A stretch of 64,000 nt of DNA, from the NCBI GenBank assembly GCA_950295325.1, contig OX485805.1, positions 37,621,501-37,685,500 on the forward strand. Direction: 5' to 3'. The notes beneath the pieces were generated by a model. That model was given only the letters and a program-made list of their open reading frames with translations, had not been told where the DNA came from and did no database searches. The first letter of the stretch is position 1. Every line of letters begins with the position of its first letter. Below, piece after piece: positions 14,491-24,069 of the stretch. A program made the position numbers and the translations under genes. The DNA comes from Polytrichum commune (taxonomy: Eukaryota; Streptophyta; Polytrichopsida; Polytrichales; Polytrichaceae).

Positions 14491-14622
14491 GGTTTCATTA
14501 GATAGAAAATCTTGGAGCAAAGGCCTATCATCTACCCTATATAACTATACACCATCATACGTGTACTCCAAGTCCGCTATAATGTCCAATCTTTGTGCTT
14601 TTGCAACGGAAGCCACGGCTGC

Positions 14623-15478
14623 CTAATTACGCGCATCTCTAAGTTGATCTTTCATGAATTTTCCGCTCCAACCAATGGCACTTCGCGTAAAAATGAGAGC
14701 ACTACGTATCTCAACTGAAAGAATGCGCTCATTTCTTCTGTAACAACACTCAACAAATCCCCTCACAAACTCTTCACACAAGTCCATAAAATCATCAATC
14801 GCTTCATGAGTAGTTCCAAAGGCACCACCCAAAGCCCTCTCAATACCCTCAACCCTGAAAATTTCTTGCTCGCTACATATTTGACGATCATCAACCACTT
14901 TTTTTGTTAAAACAATCAACTCTATCATCATCTATGTGAAGTGATTAATCCTTATCTCATTACTCATATTTCTCTACTTCTTCGTCAAATCTTATAACTA
15001 ACGTAATTTGGTCTGCATAGTACACATGCTGCTAGGCATATGATCCAACATCTGCCTCTGAATCATTGAAAGTAACTCGTGACAAAATTCCTAACATATT
15101 TTAACCCGCATTATACGCTGATAAATAACACGCCTGAAATCTAATGATCCATACTCCTCACTGTTGTACATCATGTGCACAATGCCCTCTATATACTTCC
15201 CTACACGACGCTGATCATCACTGAAGCTATACAATATCAGATCATCAGTCTGAAATCGCACTCCATAATCAAACAAGTTATTTTGCAGAGGCACAGAAGA
15301 ACCCATCTCTGCTCAATACCTCTCTATAAAGCGGTCTAGAATAGGCTTTGCCGTAGTAAGATGCCATTTCATTCCAAAGAATGAAACATAGTAGATCATG
15401 GTTCCTAAGGCATACAAGTCTGCGACATAGCAAACAATGACACATTAACATGATAGCGAGATATAATATTACTATCAT
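14623..15478 (-). pseudogene. unrecognised decayed minus-strand gene (three ORF pieces)
   Basis: Three adjoining minus-strand frames (about 15,478-15,278, 15,306-15,091 and 14,931-14,623) have protein-like composition unlike the surrounding AT-rich frames: phrases such as LFDYGVRFQTDDLILYSF, VGKYIEGIVHMMYN and GFVECCYRRNERIL. They are separated by stops and frame changes, so an intact product is unlikely unless introns join them. I do not recognise the family. It lies between the degenerate short repeat and satellite block 3 and could equally be an unclassified mobile-element gene. Confidence 0.4.
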
Positions 15479-15895
15479 TACTGCAAGTTAAGGTCAAACC
15501 CAAAGGAATCCTCAACATCTTCACCAACTCAACTCTAAAGTTATCCTTCTTCTTCATCCTCTAAAAAAGACATAGGTAACTATTCCTCCACTACTTCATC
15601 TAGAAGTGACATAGAAAGTTCTTCTTCCTCAAATTCTAAAACATGCATAGAAAACTTCTCCTCTAGTTATTCCTCATCAGAAAAACTCAAATCAATCACA
15701 TCAAAATCAGAGGCATCTCCTAACCCTAAGGCCTAAAAAACCCTTTTATGTACATTTAGGATGAGAAACAAAAATTCTATTGAAAGACTATTGTTTGAAT
15801 TGTCTCCCGTAAAAAACTTAAATCGTTCCGTACTGCAAATATAAATATAAAATATTTTTATAACTTCAAAAAATACCCAGCTACCTTTAAGACTT
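15479..15895. other. spacer, no gene seen
   Basis: There is an AT- and CT-rich spacer with TCATC/CTTCTTC-rich stretches between about 15,540 and 15,700. I could support no gene in it. Confidence 0.4.
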
Positions 15896-16350
15896 GATAA
15901 TTTTCTCATATAAGCTACCCTCAAAAAATTAAACATATATAGAGGAACACCTTAGCAATGCGCTTCCAATGAGCCTAAAATCATATAGATTGGATAACAT
16001 ATGAAGAAGATATCTAAATAGAGGTTTGTTAGATGAGGCCCTGTAAGCTTCAAACATAAATTACTTTTACATATCATACATTCACAAATAATTAAACATA
16101 TACAGAGGAACATCTTAAAATTGTGCTTCTAATGAGCCTAAAATCATACATATTGGATTAGATATGAAGAAAATATCTCAATTTGAAGCTTGCTGGGTTT
16201 AGGCCCAGCAAGCTTCAACCACAAATTACTTTCACATATCAATGTCATAATTTTTTTAAAGATATCTAAAGGAGCACCTTAATAAGGTACTTCCAATGAG
16301 CCTAAAATCATACACTTTGGAATGCATATGAAGAAAATATCTCAAATATA
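15896..16350. repeat. satellite-like repeat, block 3 (about 3 diverged units)
   Basis: Diverged relatives of the 165-bp unit: the phrase GCGCTTCCAATGAGCCTAAA and variants start at about 15,960, 16,123 and 16,286, a 163-bp period. The middle unit keeps the AAGCTTGCTGGG ... CCCAGCAAGCTT inverted repeat. These are more diverged than block 2, so this block looks older or unhomogenised. Confidence 0.8.
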
Positions 16351-18037
16351 CGAATGCTTTTGCATTTACATGTCTATAAATTCTACTTATGTCTTTATTT
16401 TTCATATAAGAGCCCATTAATTTTATTTTTTCATAAGATTGAAATATTATTTGAATCCTTGGAATGAATGATAAATAACACATGACTTGCAAAAAAGAAA
16501 ATATTAAAAAAAAATCCTAATTTTTTTCTTCTGAATATAATTATAAAATAATAATATTTATAATGATAGACCAAAAAAATATAGCTTATATGGGTTCATA
16601 CAATTTCTAAAATTTCTAAAAAAATTCAATACAACAAATATATTTAATGAAATAAATATTCATTTAACTATATGATAAAAAATATTTAAAATTATATATT
16701 AAATTTTTTTCTACATTTGAATATTATATCGGTACAGAAATATCATATGCATTTGGAAATCACTTAATACAAGAACAAAAAAAATTATATGTCTTATGAG
16801 GTACAACCAAAGGTTGTAGGTCTCGTCAGTATCGTAGAACTTGACATTTCAAACGAGTCGGTATTATTTCCTCTGAATAACATACAATCATTTATACGAA
16901 CATAGATGAAGTCCACAAGTAATTTGGCTTTCATCAAAATTTGTTTACATTCTCTATGAGATTCTATAATAACATTAGATTTTAGCAACAAATATTTCTT
17001 AAGAAATCTACAAGTCCAAATATAATGGTTTTGCAATCGTTCGTCGTGTATGAACATAAGACTATATTATAGGCAAAATAACAAGAAACTTGTAAGTGAT
17101 GCATTAATTAAATAGTGATGAATATGCTACACTAAGAGATATGTTTTGGTCCTTAGTCATATGGTTTATATTATAAAATATTTTTTGTGCAAAAAAAAAT
17201 CACTTACTTTTCAATTTTCCATTACAAAATATATTATAATAAACTTTTTAATACTTGAAACATATGATACACATTATTATTTGGTCTTCAAATTGATGTA
17301 TGTTGTTTCTACATATTTTTTTATATAAGTTCATAAATGAATTCATGTTTTTTAACATTGTTTTTTTATATGGAACGTAATTGTTTGCAATATTGCATAA
17401 CATGGTTGCATGCAACCTTAATAAAACCATTTTTCAAAAGATCCCATCGATATTTTTCAAATTGGTTTGGAAATGACCGACACCAAAATCCAGGAAAACA
17501 AGTAGAAGTAATACACCTGTGAATGGTCGTCCTCATCATCATCTGGTTCGGAAGAAACATCCAAAGCATGTCCCTAAACCCTAAACCCAAAGCACCCTAA
17601 ATCTACAGAACAATCTTTTGAGTCCTTACTCTTCAATAAACAGATAATGATATCTCTATTTAACATATCGACGATGCTATTATAACAGTAAAACCATATG
17701 ATATCTTCTTACCTTAAAGTTGCATGCATTTTTTAGGACGCATTGGAGTTTTTCCAGCATTTTCTAGATCAAGTAGAGCAGAACCACACCTCAATCTCTG
17801 GGAAAGATCCATCTTGATGTTTCAAATTTACTGTAGACGAACGGATAATGTGTTCCTCTTCAAGTAATGTGAAATACACAAGGAAAATTGACAATATTCT
17901 CTCTGAATATATCCATTGAGTGCTGCTGTAAATAAAGGTAAGATTTCTATCTCATGTTAAATTCCTGTATGTCGTCCTTGAAGATCTCATATGTTTGTGT
18001 TATGTGTTTTGAAGCAAAAAACGCTAGAAGTGTGCAG
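16351..18037. other. AT-rich region with no recognisable gene
   Basis: Short frames only, none recognisable. The base composition is very AT-rich (runs of A and T around 16,500-16,800). Confidence 0.45.
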
Positions 18038-18160
18038 GCGGGAATACTCCATTGCGATTTGAAACCCTCGAACCTGTTGGTGTCCGCGGACGGCACTCTC
18101 AAGGTGGCGGACTTCGGCCATGTGAGAATTGTTGCTGCATCAAACACCGGGACAGCAGGT
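18038..18160 (+). pseudogene. protein kinase catalytic-loop exon fragment (CDK-like)
   Basis: After a plausible splice acceptor (TGTGCAG at 18,031-18,037) the frame reads AGILHCDLKPSNLLVSADG followed by TLKVADFG, the catalytic loop and DFG motif of a eukaryotic protein kinase. The wording is closest to plant CDKF/CDK-activating kinases. The catalytic HRD is changed to HCD, and no other kinase subdomains can be found on either side. It is therefore an isolated, probably non-functional exon. The tandem repeat that starts at 18,175 follows directly. Confidence 0.7.
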
Positions 18161-18174
18161 TTGTGCTGAAATTG

Positions 18175-19460
18175 GAGAGTTTCATGTAGTTTTTGGGAAT
18201 ACATATTCGACAGCCTGCTGTGGCATGGAAGTGAAGGAGAAGATGGTTTTTTTTTTGCATACAATCATCTTGGAACATAATTTCGCTTCGTTGATGTGCA
18301 GCCACATTCAAGAGAATGTGACCCTTGCATCAGTTTATTTCTATAGTAACTTCTGCAAGTGATTGTTACAATAAAGATAAATTAAAGTTTTAGAGTTTCA
18401 TGTAGTTTTTAAGAATACTTGTTCGCCTTCTACTTCTGCCATAGTAGCAAAGGAGAAGATGCTTTGTTTGCGTTGATGTACGATCAGAGAATTCCAGAGA
18501 ATGTGACCTTTGCACTAATTTATCGCTATTGTGACAGTTTTTGCAAGTCAATGTTACAATAGGGGTAAAGGAAAACCCAGGAGTTTCATGTAGTTATGTA
18601 GAATAATTTGTATGACTGCTACTTCTGGCATAGAAGTGAAGGAGAGGGCAATTTTGTTGCATATACTTGTGCTGAACATATTTTTGCGTTGTTCATGTAC
18701 GGCCACATTCCAGAGAATGTGACCTTTGCATCAGTTTATCTCCACAGTGCCTTCTGCAAGTGTTTGTTACAATAGGGATAACTGAAAATTTGAGAGTTTC
18801 ATGTAGTTCTGTAGGATGAATGTTGGACTTCCACTCCTGGCATAGAAGTGAAAGAGAAGACTTTTTTGTTGCATAGGATCATGATCAACATTTCTTCACT
18901 CCGCTGATGTGCAGCCACAGTCCAGATTATCTGATGCTCGTTGTAATTTTTCTGTCTATTGAGTTTGGAGTTTGTTACCTTCACCTTATTCAGAGCCTTG
19001 ATGATGCTTGAATTTCTCTTAGAATGTTTTCCTAATTACCTCTCATGCGGAAGCGTTGCAAGCTCTTTGCTTGCAATCCCCAGGCTGTATGTTTGTTTAT
19101 TAAAATAGAAACCATGTTGTTGAACTATTTGGTCAACTTTTACTTCTTAAGGAGAAGCCTCTTATGTTGCATAGTTTCGTGTAAAACACATTAATATTGC
19201 TTTGGTGATGGATGGGCACATTCCAGAAAATGTGACCCTTGCATCAATTTGTCTCTAAACCTTCGGCAAGTGATTGTTACAATAGGGACGAATGAAAATG
19301 TGAGAGTTTTATGGAGTTTTAGAAACAAATGTTCAACTTCTACTTGTTCTGCTGCCCAGGATTATGTTGAACATACATTAGCTTTAATGATTTGTGACCA
19401 CATTCCAGAAAATGTGACTCGATGCAATTTTCCATTTAACAGCTTTGGCCCTGTGATTGT
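18175..19460. repeat. ~190-215 bp tandem repeat, about 5-6 units
   Basis: The phrases GAGAGTTTCATGTAGTT (about 18,175, 18,391, 18,580, 18,791 and a variant at 19,301) and TTCCAGAGAATGTGACC (about 18,306 as a variant, 18,495, 18,709, 19,213, 19,402) recur in the same order, giving units of roughly 200 bp. One unit near 18,900 is degenerate. Each unit also contains TTCTGCAAGTG and GTTACAATAGGG. No coding function is apparent. Confidence 0.8.
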
Positions 19461-19920
19461 TAGGATAGGTTTTGCACCTCTTGGTGCCTCAGCCGATGTT
19501 ACCCTGAATGTTAGAGGTCTCCATTTCTTGGTTACAGCATCAAATTGCCAGGTTGTTCAAGGTTGAGTTGACAGGTGACAGGTATCGACATGTTTGTAGG
19601 TATGCACATCACCTCCTTGCAAGAAAATGAGGTGAAGGCTGGCCTCAATCTCAAGAAAGAATCTGTGGATTCTTGGACTGAAGGTACACTCCAGTACTGC
19701 CTGCAAAACCAGCAAGATTGACCACAATGTTAAGTGCTTCTCAACAGCAAAATTGGGTTGTTGACAACCAGATAGAGATATAGTTATAAGAGTTCACTCC
19801 ATAAAGAGTTGCAATCACTTTCAATCCTTAATACAAAGGTTTTATATGTATCATTGTCTCTGCATGCAAGAGATGCTGATTAGATAGCACTCTATGTAAA
19901 CCTTCAACTTCAGGTGCAAA

Positions 19921-20147
19921 GTCGACCTAAATGAGGACATTATGTTGTCAATTTAGGTTGAGTCGACCTAAATGAGGACAATATGTTAGTCAATTTAAAT
20001 TGAGTCGACCTAAATGAGGACATTATGTTGTCAATTTAGGTTGAGTCGACCTAAATGAGGACAATATGTTGTCAATTTAGGTTGAGTCGACCTAAATGAG
20101 GACAATATGTTGTCAATTTAGGTTGAGTCGACCTAAATGAGTCGATT
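19921..20147. repeat. 41-bp tandem repeat with a GTCGAC-centred palindrome
   Basis: GTCGACCTAAATGAGGACA starts at 19,921, 19,962, 20,004, 20,045 and 20,086, with a last partial copy at 20,127: five units of 41-42 bp. Each unit holds an imperfect palindrome, TTTAGGTTGAGTCGACCTAA and one more A. Units are nearly identical, so the array is young. It lies about 1.1 kb left of the large transposon-like element. Confidence 0.9.
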
Positions 20148-21283
20148 TCCCAGCTTAACATACTCTCATTTTAATGGAAACTACGGCGGAAAATCAAATG
20201 TTATTTTTTTACTTGTACTCTACAACTTTCCAGTGGTTTCCATTTCATTCTTGGATTAATAGTTTGCTTTATGTACTCTCAATTCACTGGAAAACTCTCA
20301 TTTTAATGAATATTGTTCAGAGAACACTATCTTCCTATGAGGATTTAAACCTCAAGACAGATTCAGGTTTTGGACAAAAGAAGTGACAAGCCCAAGAGAT
20401 ACAAGATTAGGGAAAAATAAGTTGTGCGGCATTATACATCACCTAAATTTCTCCAGATGAGGCGAATGTTGAATTATCTTGAATCATATTTACAGTTGGA
20501 ATGACACACCACTTTGCGAGGCTTCAGGGAGTCCTCATGCAGCACAGAAGGAGATAAAGAATCTATTCAAGCGCCGATATAGAAAAGAGATGTAAGAGCT
20601 TACCATTCCGAACGAAAGCCAGAGTTCTGCAAATTCATGAAATTCGTGAACCAAAAGCAAATATCAATTGACCTTAGTCAGATTATCAAACGGTAATAGA
20701 AAGCGGCCTTAATAAAATCCCCCACAAAATCACTTATAAAAAACCAGAAATTGCCATGCAATTCCTACACCCAACAATTTTGCGAAAAGACGATGACTAC
20801 ATGACTAAAATCTTACTAACAGCAGAAAAATGGCACAGAACTCCCTGTAAGAGAAATGAAGGGTGAAGCAAGGGATGTTATGAACGACAGGGAAGAAGGT
20901 ATAACCACTCAATTGATCACTTTGTGCTGCTGCTGAATTTTGGAGCTTATCAGTCATCCCTGATTCAGTATCTCGATGTTGGAATTTTGTTTAAGACTAT
21001 TTTCCTGAACACCTGCTATCGCAATGTTTTTGCATGCAATTCTTAAGCTGCATGGATGACATTAGTTCACCCAGAGCAAGATGACAGTTGATAAAGAAGC
21101 TGTGGAGAAGGCTAAGGAGAATGGGTATATATGGCCAGTGTTATTGTGAAGAAGGCGATGACACTCGAAGGCCGGATGAAAGAAACAGCAGTGGAAACAT
21201 GCTAGGGTGCAGAAGCTTGAATTGGAGTATGATAAAAAGAGACGGATCAATTTTGGCAAGGAGTAACCATTTTGTAAGGATGG
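20148..21283. other. left flank of the large element, with a possible gene fragment
   Basis: Nothing is recognisable from 20,148 to about 21,060. From about 21,080 to 21,283 broken plus-strand frames look exon-like (TVDKEAVEKAKENGYIWP, then KLELEYDKKRRINFGKE ending at a stop), shifting frame between pieces. I do not recognise the protein. The inverted-repeat element starts 3-4 bases further on, so it may have inserted next to or inside an already decaying gene. Confidence 0.35.
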
Positions 21284-21287
21284 AAAA

Positions 21288-21315
21288 AACACTATATTCG
21301 TTAAATTGAGACTTT
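21288..21315 (+). repeat. left terminal inverted repeat (28 bp)
   Basis: It begins AACACTATATTCGTTAAATT and pairs perfectly with 37,868-37,895. The sequence just inside, to about 21,475, is repeated in diverged form at 30,785-30,968. Confidence 0.9.
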
Positions 21316-21419
21316 TTGGGCATTTTGAGACATTCACAGAAATAAGAACAAGGATAAATGGAACACGTATTGGAGAAAGTTGTAAGATGCAAACACTTTG
21401 AAGCGGGTGTTTAGAACAA

Positions 21420-21720
21420 GAACCCCATTAATAACTCATATTTGGGATTGTTTAGGGCGGGCAATCCAAACCTTAGGCCAAGTTGAAGGGGAAATCTTAA
21501 AACATTCATATTATCGCACAAAAACTTGTATGAATATGGTTTAGGTAGGGCAATCCAAACCATAGATCATATTGAAGGGGAAATATGTGAACCAATATAA
21601 TATAACATACAAAATATTCCAAACTCATATTTGTGATGGTTTAGGTAGGGCAATCCAAACCTTAGACCATATGGAAGGGGAAATCATGTGACACTTATAT
21701 TATTGCAAAAAAAAACATAC
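21420..21720 (+). repeat. left subterminal repeats (3 units of 89-100 bp)
   Basis: Three units each contain GGTTTAGGTAGGGCAATCCA or a variant, followed by a GAAGGGGAAAT phrase. The cores lie at 21,450-21,471, 21,539-21,560 and 21,639-21,660. Each core is 22 bp and aligns base for base with the element's internal palindrome (GTTT-GGT--G---CCAAAC), so these are probably degenerate members of the same site family. Subterminal repeats of this sort bind transposase-associated proteins in several plant DNA transposons. Confidence 0.8.
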
Positions 21721-21826
21721 AAAGTGTGGCATGTAAAATGCATAGCATGCTAACACCACACATCCATTGGATAGTGCGACCCAAAATGTTCTTGCCTATG
21801 GCCCAAAACCCTACGCCTACTATGGC

Positions 21827-22661
21827 CTATCTAGCCTCGGAGACTACCTCTTTTTCTTTTGCTTCATTTTCTTTTGCTTTTTTTACTTTTGCCTCTTTTT
21901 CTTTTGCCTCTTTTTCTTTTGCCTCTTTTTCTTTTGCTGCGGCTTCTTTTGCTCGCATTGCTTCAACATTCCTGAAAATCTCCGCCCCGCGACTATAGCC
22001 ATTCTTGGGGTGACCGCCATCAAAAACACATTTTGGATTCCGTCGGCCGCCCGAATTATACGACGAAGAATTCGAATACGATGAAGTGGACTGTCTTGCA
22101 TTTCTGGTCATGGAGTAGAAACGCTCCAACTCGACGGACGCACTAGCCCACATAGGTTTACGGGTGGGAGCAACCTGCAACGCGTCAATGCAAGAACACA
22201 TGTGTTAGTTTAGGGAGGAAGACCCAAACGTGTCACACGTTCAATTTTTAAGTGCGGGATGATTGTAATGCGCGGTTAACCATGTTTTGGGGGGGGGGGG
22301 GGTTCACCTTGTCACCGGGGGCGTTCCCGTCGGAGTTGGCGAGGAGGGGCAAGGCGTCCCGCAAAGGGATAGGAAGGGTGCCACTCTTCGTGGGCCGAGC
22401 GTCCATCCGCAGCCGCCGTTGAGGTGTAATACTGCCGCCGGGCCGAGAGGGGGACGTCCGGATGCATTTGCGATTTATGCCCTTGAGCGGCGACGGGGAC
22501 AGAGATGGCCGGAAGATTTGCTTGGGTGGGGGGCTATCGACGACGCCGGCGTTGATAGGCTCTTTGGAGTAGTCGATGGTGGACGCGGCATCGTAGACGG
22601 TCTCGTAGAAGAAGCTCCCCAAGTTTGATTCGCTGACGATCTCAATCGAGGGCTCCAAACG
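21827..22661 (-). CDS. 3' exons of the leftward unit: Ser/Pro-rich segment and charged coiled coil
   Basis: Two exons are proposed. The first, 22,661-22,308, follows a TTTTTGCGCCAG acceptor and ends at a GTGAAC donor. The second, 22,174-21,827, follows a GACGCGTTGCAG acceptor and ends in TAG. Both junctions keep phase 0. The first exon reads SNLGSFFYETVYDAASTIDY and then a Ser/Pro/Arg-rich stretch. The second starts VAPTRKPMWASASVELERFY and ends in a run of KEKEA-type repeats, likely a charged helix or coiled coil. I recognise no domain. The intron between them contains a degenerate 22-bp palindrome at 22,208-22,229. By strand, phase and spacing these are the C-terminal exons of the unit that includes the phosphatase-like segment upstream. 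Confidence 0.5.
22208..22229 (+). repeat. degenerate 22-bp element palindrome in an intron
   Basis: GTTTAGGGAGGAAGACCCAA plus AC matches the element palindrome at 17 of 22 positions and sits in the last intron of the leftward unit. Confidence 0.5.
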
Positions 22662-22772
22662 CTGGCGCAAAAAAAGAAACAAAACAAAACCCAAGGGGAG
22701 GGGGGAGCATGTGAAAATCGATATACAATTGAGGCATAATATATCACACACAATGGCACACCATGTAGTATC

Positions 22773-23585
22773 TCAAATGAGTTTATTATATTTCGCATGA
22801 GCGTACAACTCTCTGTACATATAGTCCTTCGGATCCATGTATCTTTCGCCTATCGGATTACAACTAAGGAACCGGGGCACGGGTAGTCCGCTCCCCACGA
22901 GCGTTTGAATGTACTTAAGTAGGTCTAACAAAAAGCGGTCTCGGACCTTCTCGACCGTCCACGTGGGGCAAACTATGAAGTTCGAGGTCGGGTTCAAAAT
23001 GTTTTTGGAAGCGCTGTCGTCCACCATCAACGTGTTGTCATGGGTGGGGCGAACGTCGTAGGGACAGCCGACCATGGTCGGACGCTGGTCCCATACGACT
23101 GGCTTCAAGACCTTAAGAAATTGGTTTACGGCGGGGTTGTTGGGCTTCTTCACAACCCTGCCCTCGGGGGTGTATAATGTTTTACAAGAATCCTGTCATA
23201 GGACCAAGCACGGGGGTTGGAGTCCCTTGAAGATGAACTCCACGACGGCCTGGGTATTCTCGGACTTCATGGAGCTCCAAATGATCACCCACCATTTGGA
23301 TAGGGCGACCTGTAGGAAGCGCCGAAGGGACGGGCGGAGGTACACTAGCTTGCTTTTGATGTACGCGGGGGGTCCATCGTAGTTGGCGTCCTCGGGCTTG
23401 CAGAAAGGCACCGTAGGGACCCTCGGACAATGCACGCACTGGACAAGGACCCCGTTGAGGTCTAGCACCAGGAACCGGGTCTTGGGAGGCGAAGGTGGCG
23501 AGGGCAAAATCGGGGGGACCACCGCGCTGTCCTCCACACTCCTCGGAGAGGATCAGTGGGGAGCTGCGACGCTATGCTCCGAACC
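22773..23585 (-). pseudogene. FCP1-type HAD phosphatase-like domain with in-frame stops
   Basis: The minus-strand frame contains the FCP1-homology/NLI-interacting-factor HAD signatures in order: FLVLDLNGVLV (motif I, in the DLNG form of a plant subfamily), RPSLRRFLQ, VIIWSSMKSEN (motif II region) and TLMVDDSASKNILNP (DD motif). Family members dephosphorylate Ser/Thr, classically in the RNA polymerase II tail. The frame is broken by TGA at 23,555-23,553, and by TGA at 23,198-23,196 exactly where relatives have a conserved tryptophan before DQ/QD. It stops again at 22,775-22,773. A likely acceptor (GTCGCCGCAG) precedes 23,585 and keeps phase 0. Either this copy is decayed or the stops are bypassed. 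It lies between the acidic-protein exon and the coiled-coil exons and probably belongs to the same transcript. Confidence 0.7.
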
Positions 23586-24037
23586 CTGCGGCGACGAGCG
23601 AGAGAAGGCGGACGAGGACTATGTTATGCTATGTCCATCTCAAGCAGAACGGAAATTTTGTGCAAACACAAGAAGAATTGGACCATTGGTGGCAACAAAA
23701 ACATACAAGGGGAACAACATACATTGGGACACGGATGCAAACATATGGGCGCCAAAAATAATAATTTTATTTTTACAAATCTCTATGTACAATTTTATTG
23801 GGGGGGACCGCGGTGAACGAGGGCATTCACACTACCCTAATTCTACATCTACAAAATTGGTTGCGCGCCGCCAAGGTCGAGTGTAGTCGAGTGCAGGTGA
23901 GACGAAGGGGATCGCGGGGGGGCACGTTGGGGGGAGGGGGAGCAAGTGTAGAGCATGGGGGGGGGGGGGGGCAGGGGGTGTGCATTTCCTCCTAGCAAGG
24001 GGGACACGACCACGCCAACAAGACAATGACCCAGGAA

Positions 24038-24059
24038 GTTTGGGTCGGTCGACCCAAAC
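24038..24059 (+). repeat. 22-bp palindrome in an intron of the leftward unit
   Basis: One clean copy of the element palindrome (core TTTGGGTCGGTCGACCCAAA), 22 bp inside the intron that starts at the GTAATA donor at 24,081. Confidence 0.85.
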
Positions 24060-24069
24060 TGGGGAGGGC

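Noticed and set aside
21726-22084. Plus-strand ORFs rich in Phe/Ser/Ala
   Set aside because: They are the antisense of the KEKEA-repeat coiled-coil exon of the leftward unit.
22288-22302. G/C homopolymer runs (also near 4,472, 23,958, 51,142, 56,747) as G-quadruplex or regulatory sites
   Set aside because: Pure single-base runs of this type are as likely to be slippage or assembly artefacts, and nothing around them supports a function.
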